From: Serratia grimesii NBRC 13537
GTDB lineage: Bacteria; Pseudomonadota; Gammaproteobacteria; Enterobacterales; Enterobacteriaceae
Reading direction: 5' to 3'
DNA: 64,000 nt
NCBI RefSeq assembly: GCF_001590905.1
Contig: NZ_BCTT01000006.1
Span: forward strand, 124,001 to 188,000
Position numbers and translations under genes: made by a program. This document shows, piece after piece, positions 17,587 through 25,023 of the stretch (positions are counted from its first letter, which is position 1; every line of letters begins with the position of its first letter). The notes below the pieces were generated by a model. It was not told where the DNA came from. It searched no databases and worked only from the letters and a program-made list of their open reading frames with translations.

Positions 17587-20154
17587 ATGCCAACTATCAC
17601 TAAATCTAAATCACTTTATACGTTGCCAAGACCGGAATGGTTAGATGCAGCGGGAATGAGTAAAGGTATTGGTCACGATCGTCAGCATCTGGGGATTATC
17701 CTCCCTGCGGGGCAAGTGCTGCGAGTGCGCCAAACTAATACAGCGTTTTCGACCAAACTGAAGCTGCGTTTGTTAAATGATGATAATAAAACGGAGGCTG
17801 AATTCAACGTTGGTAGCGATTGGGTTGAGGCACGCGTGAGCGCAGTCTCTGTACCGTTTATTGACACGCCTTATGTAGCAGGCGCGCCTGCCGTAGAGTT
17901 TGAATACCCGGATACGGTCAAGGCGTTACCCGTCTACCGTAAAGGTGAAAGCGAAACGGCATTTTTTGCGCGCTGGGATGCGCAGGATGCTGAGTTCTCG
18001 CTCGTAGATTCTGAATATGCAGTGCTCCTGGTACCTAAAGTCAGTAAAAATGATCTGAAGTCGTTGGGGGAAGCAAAAAATATTGATGGTCTGATCGCCT
18101 ATTACGAGCGCATCTTCACATTTTATAATGCGCTGGCAGGCATTTCTTTTGAGGCTGAAGACAATTCCAGTCGTAATATAAAAAACCGATATTTTATCAA
18201 GGCCGATAAAAATGGCGCAGGTGCGGCTTATTATGGGGGCAATTGGACGGCGGAAAGTACCCCGTCAGTCAGCAGCTTCTGGTTGACGGCGAAAGATAAT
18301 AACTGGGGGAGCCTGCATGAAATTGCACACGGTTACCAGGGGCACTTTATGGGCGATAAGTATTTTTCCACCGGTGAAGTGTGGAACAATATTTATGCCG
18401 CCTGCTATCAAAGTGTGATGTTGGGTGATCGTAAATACAAAGAAGGTTGGCTGTATAATTACGGCAATATCCTCTCTGTTGAAAAGCAAATTACCGACTA
18501 TGTTATTCAGGCGAAACCGCTCAATCAGTGGGATCTACGCTCTAAACTGTACTTTATCGTATTGATGGTTGAGAAGGCTGGCCGTAACGCGTTTACGTAT
18601 TTTAATCAACAGTATCGCAAGGATTGCAATACGGCGGGCTTTGTCCCTAGCGAACATGCTTTGTTGGATATGCTGTCGGAAAGCTTTGCCGTGGCCGGTA
18701 ACAAAGTGGATGTTACGCCATTTATCCAATGGGTCGGTGGCTATGTGACCCAGACGCAGTGTAATCGAAACGCTTTTAGCCACGCCAAAGCCGTTTATCC
18801 GCTGTGCCAATTGGTCGGTGCACAGGATCTTGAAGCCGTGAAATTGCAGTTGAAATTGGATTCCACGTTGCAGTTGGTTGACTCAACCCAGTTGAAAGCC
18901 AGTGGCCTGAAAGGCAATGCGACACTGCATTTCAATATTGACGATTTTGCACAGATTTATGGCGAAGACCTGATCCTGATGGAAGGGGCGCGTTACGCCT
19001 ATAAGACGCGGATCAACAGTCCAACCATGGTATTGAGCGAGTTACCCATTGGTGTTTACACTCTGCGTCTGCCAACCGGAAAAAACCATAAGTATCAGCC
19101 GACGCTCGGCTATCTGGTGCTGAAGCAGGGGGATAATGCGGTAGACATTCACTATGTTAAAAAGGTCTCCTCACCCATTGTTTCTCAAGACATTAACCTG
19201 CTGGGGCTGAGTGATGCTGTTTTCGCCACCGTGGTTGCCGATCACGGTAAAGGTAAGGTGGTGATTGACGTTACCAGCACCACGCCACACGCTTATTTTC
19301 CTGATATGACCTATGCCAAAATTATCGTGCGTAACCAGCAAAATGCGGTGGTTTTCAGTAAGGACATTCCTGGCACCAAGGCGACGTTGAGTCATGATGA
19401 ATTGCCGTTCACCGTAGGTGACAAAATTGAAATTTATCATGAGGAACCGGGGCGGGTACGGGTGAGTCCGGCGTATCCAGACATTATTGATAGCAAAAAC
19501 AAAACCAACGTTTTGCTCATTACCAAAAGCGGAATGAAAAATGAAGCGTTGATGGGCGACCCGGATCTCGCGTTATTGTCGCGCCTTGAGAGTGCAGCGC
19601 AGCGTTTACGCAGTGACCGTCAGGCTTATTATGCGCCGTTCTCGGTGTTTAAAGACGATATCTATTTGGCGATCAATACGTTTACCAGCCCTCAACGTGA
19701 ACAGTTATTAGAAACCTATAAGGACTGTGTTCCTGCCAGTAATACCCGCCCAGAGGGCAATGTGGGTAATCTCTTTACCGTCGCTTGTAAGGGGATTAGC
19801 GATTGGCAGTTTCTGACCGGCACGGTTGATCTGGTGAAAAAAACCTTAACGGTGAACATTGAAGGCGGCATTGCGCACCACTACTTCCCAGAGATTTATG
19901 CCGCGATCAGTTATGACGACGCAGACGGTAATACTCTGTACCACCACGAAGTGATTGGCAGTGAAGCACGGCAAGCCAGTTCGGTAGTCCTGCCGATCTC
20001 AGGTTATGGCGGTGAGGTGATTCACCTGCATCATGAAGAGCCGGACAGCCGGTTAGTGATCACCAATGAGATGCAACATGTACGGTTGAGTGGGGTGGGC
20101 AAGCAACAGACTTATTGCATTACCCCGGTAGGTCTGGAGCGGATTACTGATTAA
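17587..20154 (+). CDS. Enhancin-like peptidase M60 family metalloprotease
   Basis: An 855-residue protein with a gluzincin active site HEIAHGYQ (His244, Glu245, His248) and the third ligand Glu264 in GEVWNNIYA. This spacing is typical of M60/enhancin proteases that cut mucins. The N-terminal part (about 1-110) looks like the beta-sandwich accessory domain. After about residue 430 come repeated putative mucin/carbohydrate-binding-like modules, seen as recurring IxxYHEEPGRVRVSPAYP and IHLHHEEPDSRLVI ends. No classical signal peptide is visible, as in several bacterial enhancins. Bacterial relatives occur in insect- or gut-associated Yersinia, Serratia and Bacillus. Base composition is more AT-rich than its neighbours, which suggests acquisition. 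It is monocistronic; AGGAATAAAA precedes the ATG. Confidence 0.88.
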   Translation: MPTITKSKSLYTLPRPEWLDAAGMSKGIGHDRQHLGIILPAGQVLRVRQTNTAFSTKLKLRLLNDDNKTEAEFNVGSDWVEARVSAVSVPFIDTPYVAGAPAVEFEYPDTVKALPVYRKGESETAFFARWDAQDAEFSLVDSEYAVLLVPKVSKNDLKSLGEAKNIDGLIAYYERIFTFYNALAGISFEAEDNSSRNIKNRYFIKADKNGAGAAYYGGNWTAESTPSVSSFWLTAKDNNWGSLHEIAHGYQGHFMGDKYFSTGEVWNNIYAACYQSVMLGDRKYKEGWLYNYGNILSVEKQITDYVIQAKPLNQWDLRSKLYFIVLMVEKAGRNAFTYFNQQYRKDCNTAGFVPSEHALLDMLSESFAVAGNKVDVTPFIQWVGGYVTQTQCNRNAFSHAKAVYPLCQLVGAQDLEAVKLQLKLDSTLQLVDSTQLKASGLKGNATLHFNIDDFAQIYGEDLILMEGARYAYKTRINSPTMVLSELPIGVYTLRLPTGKNHKYQPTLGYLVLKQGDNAVDIHYVKKVSSPIVSQDINLLGLSDAVFATVVADHGKGKVVIDVTSTTPHAYFPDMTYAKIIVRNQQNAVVFSKDIPGTKATLSHDELPFTVGDKIEIYHEEPGRVRVSPAYPDIIDSKNKTNVLLITKSGMKNEALMGDPDLALLSRLESAAQRLRSDRQAYYAPFSVFKDDIYLAINTFTSPQREQLLETYKDCVPASNTRPEGNVGNLFTVACKGISDWQFLTGTVDLVKKTLTVNIEGGIAHHYFPEIYAAISYDDADGNTLYHHEVIGSEARQASSVVLPISGYGGEVIHLHHEEPDSRLVITNEMQHVRLSGVGKQQTYCITPVGLERITD

Positions 20155-20186
20155 CGTCCCCAGGGGGTCAGACCCCAATGCGAGAG

Positions 20187-20214
20187 GCGCCGGGAGATTT
20201 CCCCGGCGCTGTTT
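20187..20214. terminator. Bidirectional terminator between enhancin gene and sulP
   Basis: GCGCCGGG (20187-20194) pairs with CCCGGCGC (20202-20209), followed on the plus strand by TGTTTTAAG. It separates the convergent enhancin and SulP genes. Confidence 0.75.
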
Positions 20215-20218
20215 TAAG

Positions 20219-21718
20219 TTAGGATGCGTCACGTGCCAGAATATGGGTTGGCGGGTGCACACTGATACTGATCCGTTTTTCCCCTGCCGTTTGTCGGTAT
20301 TCGTTAAGCATTGCGAGGATATCGTCGTCCAGATAATTAATCCCTTCGCAATCAATGATCACCGTGCTGTTAGGCTCAATCTGTCCCAATAGATGCTTTA
20401 ACCGCATCTTGTTGAGAAAAGTCAGGTTTTGCTGGCACTGGAGCAAATAATGGTCGTTGTAGCGAGTCAGACGCAAGGCGTGACGATTGCTTTGATACAG
20501 GCTCCACAGCAGTTGCACGACCAGACCGAGTGCAATACCCGCTAACATGCCGAATGCCAGAATGCCACCGAGCGTGGTGATAAAAGGGACAAATTGCTGC
20601 AGGCCCTGACGCCACAGAGTGATAAAAATACGCGGATGTGCCAGTTTAAAACCGGTGTAAATCAGGATAGCCGCCAGACTGGCGAGTGGAATGTTGTTGA
20701 GCAGCTCAGTGAACAGCAGGGCGCTGAATAACAGTAGCACGCCGTGGAGTAAAATCGACACCCGGCTACGTGCGCCGGCCTGTACATTGGCGGAGCTGCG
20801 CACAATCACTGCGGTAATGGGCAAGCCGCCCAATAACCCGCTGATCAGGTTGCCCACGCCTTGGGCGCGCAGTTCTTTATCGGCAGAAGGTTCCGGCATC
20901 ATTGGCGCCATTTTTTTCAGCGCTTCCTGACTCAGCAACGTTTCCAGACTGGCAACAATAGCCAACGTGATAGCGACCAGGTATACCGCCGGGTTGCGCC
21001 AAGCCTGCCAGTTTGGCAGAGAAAATTGCGTTTGCAGTGCTTCAATACTGGTCAGTGCCGGTAATTCTATTCGTGGCAACGTGCCTGTGGCGGGCCAAAC
21101 CTTCTGGCCTAACCAGACAAACAAACACCCCCACAGTACGGCAATCAGCGGTCCGGGTAATGCCGTCAAACGCAGACGTTGTTTGAGCGACGATTTCCCC
21201 CAAAACGCAATCAGCAGTAGCGCACCCAGCGTCAGCATGACAGCCGCTGGAGCGATATCGTTTTGCAGTTGTGCGACTGACGGTTTCTCACTCAGGCCAT
21301 GCCCAAGGGGATAGCCCATAGCCAGTGGCAACTGTTGAATGATCAGCAAAATGCCGATAGCTGCCAGCATGCCGTGGATCACCGCTCCGGGGATAAGTGC
21401 TGCCAGCTTGCCACCCCGCAGCAGGCCGAACGCCAGTTGCAAGATACCGGCCAGTAATAGCGCCAACAAAAACGACGGAAAATCACCTAACGTCACCATA
21501 GCGCCGGTCACTATGGTCACTAACCCGGCAGCAGGGCCGCTGACCGAAAAGGGCGAAGGGCTGAGCAGGGTGACGACAATGCCGCCGATCACCCCAGTGA
21601 GCAGCCCAACGAAGGGCGGCACGCCGCTGGCTTGCGCAATACCCAGGCTCAATGGTAGGGCGACCAGAAACACCACTAGCCCGGCGGGCAGGTCAAAACG
21701 CAGGTCTGCGCGATTCAT
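20219..21718 (-). CDS. SulP family anion transporter (probable bicarbonate uptake)
   Basis: A 499-residue inner-membrane protein with about ten to twelve hydrophobic segments and the SulP entry sequence DLPAGLVVFLVALPLSLGIA. It has the conserved VIGGIVVTLLSPSPFSVSGP region and an IAxLE-type segment (VASLETLLSQEALKKM). A C-terminal STAS domain occupies about residues 425-499 (STVIIDCEGINYLDDDIL). Bacterial SulP proteins move bicarbonate, sulfate or dicarboxylates. The start at 21718 overlaps the carbonic anhydrase stop by four bases (ATGA). That coupling points to bicarbonate rather than sulfate, although the sulfur cluster nearby leaves sulfate open. Confidence 0.9.
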   Translation of the reverse strand: MNRADLRFDLPAGLVVFLVALPLSLGIAQASGVPPFVGLLTGVIGGIVVTLLSPSPFSVSGPAAGLVTIVTGAMVTLGDFPSFLLALLLAGILQLAFGLLRGGKLAALIPGAVIHGMLAAIGILLIIQQLPLAMGYPLGHGLSEKPSVAQLQNDIAPAAVMLTLGALLLIAFWGKSSLKQRLRLTALPGPLIAVLWGCLFVWLGQKVWPATGTLPRIELPALTSIEALQTQFSLPNWQAWRNPAVYLVAITLAIVASLETLLSQEALKKMAPMMPEPSADKELRAQGVGNLISGLLGGLPITAVIVRSSANVQAGARSRVSILLHGVLLLFSALLFTELLNNIPLASLAAILIYTGFKLAHPRIFITLWRQGLQQFVPFITTLGGILAFGMLAGIALGLVVQLLWSLYQSNRHALRLTRYNDHYLLQCQQNLTFLNKMRLKHLLGQIEPNSTVIIDCEGINYLDDDILAMLNEYRQTAGEKRISISVHPPTHILARDAS

Positions 21719-22335
21719 GTCACCCTCCCGCCAGCGTTTCGCTGTTCCAGGACATTCAGAAAACCAGTGTGGAGATCGTAAATGCAACCGAACAGTGTTA
21801 ATGCCGTATTGCGTTGCCAGGCTCGTTGAATCAATTGGGTTTCACTGAGGGTATTGAGCTGAAGCTGTACGTTAGTGCTTACTGCATTCTTCAGATGGGC
21901 TGTGTCGTCTGAACGGGAATCGGTGTCTGCCGGCAGATGCGGTTCCAGATTTGCGCGTAGTGTGTTGAGACGGCGGGTGAGTGAGTCCTCACTGGGGCTA
22001 CTCTGGTTGCTCAGGGCAGATTGAATTCCACCGCACCCATAATGCCCACAAACCACAATAGCGCCGACGCCCAGATGCTCGACGGCGTATTGCACCACGC
22101 TCATCAAATTATCATCCTGCTCTTCAATCACGTTGGCAATATTACGGTGTACGAACAGTTCACCGGGTTGAGCTCGCACGATAGTTTCGGCGGGGACCCG
22201 ACTGTCGGAACAGCCAATCCACAGAATTTGCGGTTTCTGCGCTTGTGCCAATTGCGGGAAGAAGTTTGGATCACGCCATTGCTGCTGGGTTGCCCAACTG
22301 CGATTTTTGACCAGTAAATGATTAATCGATGTCAT
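21715..22335 (-). CDS. Beta-class carbonic anhydrase
   Basis: A 206-residue zinc enzyme interconverting CO2 and bicarbonate. Zinc ligands are visible as Cys42 and Asp44 in IGCSDSRVPAE, and His98 and Cys101 in VVCGHYGCGGIQSAL. The dyad Asp44/Arg46 is intact. The length is that of the Can/CynT group. The start at 22335 has GGAG upstream (minus strand) and the stop overlaps sulP. The two-gene operon would hydrate CO2 and exchange bicarbonate across the membrane. Confidence 0.93.
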   Translation of the reverse strand: MTSINHLLVKNRSWATQQQWRDPNFFPQLAQAQKPQILWIGCSDSRVPAETIVRAQPGELFVHRNIANVIEEQDDNLMSVVQYAVEHLGVGAIVVCGHYGCGGIQSALSNQSSPSEDSLTRRLNTLRANLEPHLPADTDSRSDDTAHLKNAVSTNVQLQLNTLSETQLIQRAWQRNTALTLFGCIYDLHTGFLNVLEQRNAGGRVT

Positions 22336-22360
22336 GGGGGGCTCCTTGGGTGGGGGATAT

Positions 22361-22636
22361 TTAGCAGCGATACAGATCGGCACTGACACGCAGGCCGCCG
22401 CCGTTGCCACCACCGGACACCAATGAATTAATACGGTAGTGGCTGGCACCGCGCTGTTTGGCAAGGGCATCTAGTTGGCTTTTGGCATCATCAGGTGACA
22501 CGACGTTGCGTGACAATGAAACCGAGCCTATTTTTTGGCAATTATCAGCGGCTGCATTCAGTTCGACGGCGCTGTAGCTGAAGGTTGAAAACAGCACCAG
22601 CAGGGGAATGGCGAGAAAGACTTTACGTATAATCAT
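22361..22636 (-). CDS. DUF1471 (YdgH/BhsA/McbA-like) small periplasmic protein
   Basis: A 91-residue protein with a signal peptide (MIIRKVFLAIPLLVLFSTFSYS, cleavage near 22). It is followed by a DUF1471-type domain: IGSVSLSRNVVSPDDAKSQL, AKQRGASHYRINSL, and a final ADLYRC strand. The family comprises stress-induced periplasmic or outer-membrane proteins that affect biofilm and permeability. Cysteines at the start of the mature domain and at the last residue could form a disulfide. GGAGTTACTG precedes the start on the minus strand. It may be transcribed with the carbonic anhydrase gene (25 bases away). Confidence 0.8.
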   Translation of the reverse strand: MIIRKVFLAIPLLVLFSTFSYSAVELNAAADNCQKIGSVSLSRNVVSPDDAKSQLDALAKQRGASHYRINSLVSGGGNGGGLRVSADLYRC

Positions 22637-23031
22637 CAGTAACTCCTGTAAATGGGTAGCCTAATTGCTGTACCGATAATAAGCAGGGGTTGTGTAAAGC
22701 TTTCAGCGGCGGGGGTAAATCTGGTTGAAAATGATGTAATTAAGCTTGTCAGGTAATAGAGTAACATTACGTCAATTTTTAGGTTTTTATTCCATTTGTT
22801 TTTAATTTTATAGTTTTAAATTTTATAAAATTCAGGGTTTAATGTTTTATCGTGCTATTGGTAATTTTATCTTAATGATTAACCAACCATGTTGCTGTGT
22901 AACTAATTAATTCAATCGAATGGCTTTCTGCTTATTTATGATTAATCGAAACGTGGTATTCCGCTGAATACACAGATTTTGTGGTTAATACCTCGCGCTC
23001 AATTTTTGGGGGACAATAAAATAGAAGCGCT
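22637..23031. other. AT-rich intergenic region without a recognisable gene
   Basis: About 400 bases of markedly AT-rich DNA (runs such as TTTTTAATTTTATAG) between DUF1471 and the urea operon. I see no open frame with a plausible start, no tRNA and no ykkC-type guanidine riboswitch signature. The base composition suggests promoter or H-NS-bound DNA. Confidence 0.5.
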
Positions 23032-23075
23032 CCTGCACCTTTTTTGTTCGCCAATTGCGCGTCGTTGGTGCAGGT
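23032..23075 (+). promoter_or_regulatory. Candidate NtrC enhancer sites (also an inverted repeat with T-run)
   Basis: TGCACC at 23034-23039 and TGGTGCA at 23067-23073 are NtrC half-sites (TGCACYA/TRGTGCA). The second completes a 17-base site TGCGC-N7-GGTGCA at 23057-23073. Site centres lie about 97 and 120 bases before the predicted sigma-54 start, as at classical NtrC-controlled promoters. The same bases form an 8-bp stem (CCTGCACC/GGTGCAGG) followed by seven Ts, so a terminator cannot be excluded. Confidence 0.5.
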
Positions 23076-23135
23076 TTTTTTAATCTTTAGTCATAAGTTT
23101 TAATTATAATTTATTGGAATCAGCCAATTAAAAAT

Positions 23136-23151
23136 TGGCACGCTGGTTGCT
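23136..23151 (+). promoter_or_regulatory. Sigma-54 promoter of the urea amidolyase operon
   Basis: TGGCACGCTGGTTGCT is an exact match to TGGCACG-N4-TTGCW, with GG at 23137-23138 and GC at 23149-23150. The predicted start is near 23162, 30 bases before the allophanate hydrolase ATG. This strongly suggests nitrogen-limitation control. Confidence 0.9.
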
Positions 23152-23191
23152 CTGGTGAATCCCATCTTGTGTACTAGATGGAATTCAGCCA

Positions 23192-25021
23192 ATGACCCAG
23201 TCTGTTAATCTGCGCGGTTTCACCCTCAGTGAATGGCAGCATTATTATCACACCCACTCGGCTGGCGAGCGGGTGGCTTGTGTGCGTGCAACGTTAGCCG
23301 CATTGGTCGCGGCTCTGCCGGCAGATGACAATGCCTGGCTGTATCTTGCCGATGCGGCACAACGCGAAGCGCAGTGCCAGCGGTTGGCGCACCAGCTTGA
23401 AGCCGTTGCTGGAGATATCAGCCGCCTGCCACTGTTTGGCGTGCCGTTTGCAGTCAAAGACAATATCGACGTTGGTGGCTGGCCGACGACCGCGGCCTGC
23501 CCAGAGTTCGCTTATCAAGCGGCAGTTGACGCCACTGTCGTCGCCAACCTGTGCGCCGCTGGCGCTATTGTCATCGGTAAAACCAATCTTGATCAGTTTG
23601 CCACTGGCCTGGTAGGCACCCGCTCGCCGCACGGCGCGGTGGTTAACAGTTTCGATAGCCGCTATGTCAGCGGTGGCTCCAGTTCCGGGTCGGCCTCTGT
23701 GGTGGCCCGTGGTTTGACGCCGTTCTCACTGGGTACCGACACGGCTGGCTCGGGGCGTGTCCCGGCGGGGTTCAACAACATTGTTGGCCTGAAACCCACC
23801 AAGGGATGGTTGTCGAACCGTGGCGTGGTCCCCGCTTGTCGGTTGAATGACACCGTATCGGTATTTGCCCTGACAGTGGCGGACGCCGCGCTGGTGGCCG
23901 AACTGGCAGGTGGTTATGACGCTGCCGATGCCTACTCCCGCATTAATCCCCATACTGCCCCGGCGGATCTCCCCGCAGCCCCCCGCTTTGCCGTGCCTGC
24001 CCAACTTGAGTTTTTCGGCGATGTACAGGCCGAACAGGCATTTCAACGGGCATTGGGGCAGCTGCAACGCTGCGGTGTGACGCTGGAAACGCTCGATTTT
24101 ACCCCGTTTCGTGTACTGGCTGAGCAGCTGTATTACGGCCCTTGGGTGGCGGAGCGTACCCTGGCGGTCGAAGCCATGCTGAGCGCTAACCCGCAGGCCA
24201 TCAACCCGGTGGTGCGCGGTATCGTCAATAACGGACTGAAGTACAGCGCCTGTGATGCTTACAAAGCAGAATATCTCCGTGCCGAACTGGCGCGGCAGAT
24301 CGGGCAACGGCTTGCCGCTTTCGATGCATTGGTAGTACCGACCTCACCGACTATTCGTACCTTAGCGGAAATGGAACAAGAACCGGTGTTGTTCAATTCG
24401 CAGTTTGGGACTTACACCAATTTCACCAACCTGGCCGATCTGAGCGCATTGGCACTGCCAGCAACGATGCGTGATGACGGCTTGCCTGCGGGCATCACAC
24501 TGGTTGCACCTGCCTGGCACGATCGAGCGTTGGCGGCATTTGGGCTGCGCTGGCAGCAGGCCCAGGATCTACCGCTTGGCGCGACCGGTCGCTCGCGATC
24601 ACCGTTGCAGTCGTTGATGCCGTCTCCTCAGTACGTACGGGTGGCGGTCGTCGGCGCTCACCTCAGTGACATGCCACTGAATTTCCAGCTCACACAGCGT
24701 TCGGCGACCCGGGTAGAGCAAACCACGACCGCGCCTTGCTATCGCCTCTACGCGCTGGCCAATACTCAGCCGCCAAAACCGGGGCTGGTTAAAGCTGAGC
24801 GGGGGGGCGCTATCCACGTTGAACTGTGGGATATCCCGCTGGCGCGTTTCGGTGAGTTTGTCGCTGAGATTCCTGCCCCACTGGGTATTGGCACGGTGTT
24901 ACTGGCAGATGGCCGCCGGGTGAAAGGCTTTATTTGTGAATCTTGGGCGTTACCGGAGGCCACGGATATCACCGAATTTGGCGGTTGGCGCAACTACATC
25001 GCCAGCCAGAAGGGGGCTTGA
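23192..25021 (+). CDS. atzF: Allophanate hydrolase
   Basis: A 609-residue amidase-signature enzyme that splits allophanate to ammonia and CO2, the second step of the ATP-dependent urea amidolyase route. The catalytic Ser-cisSer-Lys set is visible as VKDNIDVGGWPT (Lys), and GGSSSGSASVVARG with DTAGSGRVPAGFNN. A C-terminal domain (about 465-609) characteristic of AtzF/DUR1 follows (YVRVAVVGAHLSDMPLN, and GFICESWAL near the end). It is the first gene behind the sigma-54 promoter. The urea carboxylase ATG comes two bases after its stop, so translation is coupled. Confidence 0.93.
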   Translation: MTQSVNLRGFTLSEWQHYYHTHSAGERVACVRATLAALVAALPADDNAWLYLADAAQREAQCQRLAHQLEAVAGDISRLPLFGVPFAVKDNIDVGGWPTTAACPEFAYQAAVDATVVANLCAAGAIVIGKTNLDQFATGLVGTRSPHGAVVNSFDSRYVSGGSSSGSASVVARGLTPFSLGTDTAGSGRVPAGFNNIVGLKPTKGWLSNRGVVPACRLNDTVSVFALTVADAALVAELAGGYDAADAYSRINPHTAPADLPAAPRFAVPAQLEFFGDVQAEQAFQRALGQLQRCGVTLETLDFTPFRVLAEQLYYGPWVAERTLAVEAMLSANPQAINPVVRGIVNNGLKYSACDAYKAEYLRAELARQIGQRLAAFDALVVPTSPTIRTLAEMEQEPVLFNSQFGTYTNFTNLADLSALALPATMRDDGLPAGITLVAPAWHDRALAAFGLRWQQAQDLPLGATGRSRSPLQSLMPSPQYVRVAVVGAHLSDMPLNFQLTQRSATRVEQTTTAPCYRLYALANTQPPKPGLVKAERGGAIHVELWDIPLARFGEFVAEIPAPLGIGTVLLADGRRVKGFICESWALPEATDITEFGGWRNYIASQKGA

Positions 25022-25023
25022 TC

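Noticed and set aside
23032-23082. Intrinsic terminator CCTGCACC/GGTGCAGG plus T-run as an antitermination (ANTAR-type) leader
   Set aside because: It lies upstream of the predicted sigma-54 start site, so it would not be in the transcript, and the half-sites fit NtrC binding. Kept as a caveat only.
22637-23191. Guanidine (ykkC) riboswitch upstream of the urea/guanidine-type carboxylase
   Set aside because: The characteristic conserved stretches of ykkC RNAs are not visible, and a perfect sigma-54 promoter just before the gene explains control better. A covariance search would settle it.
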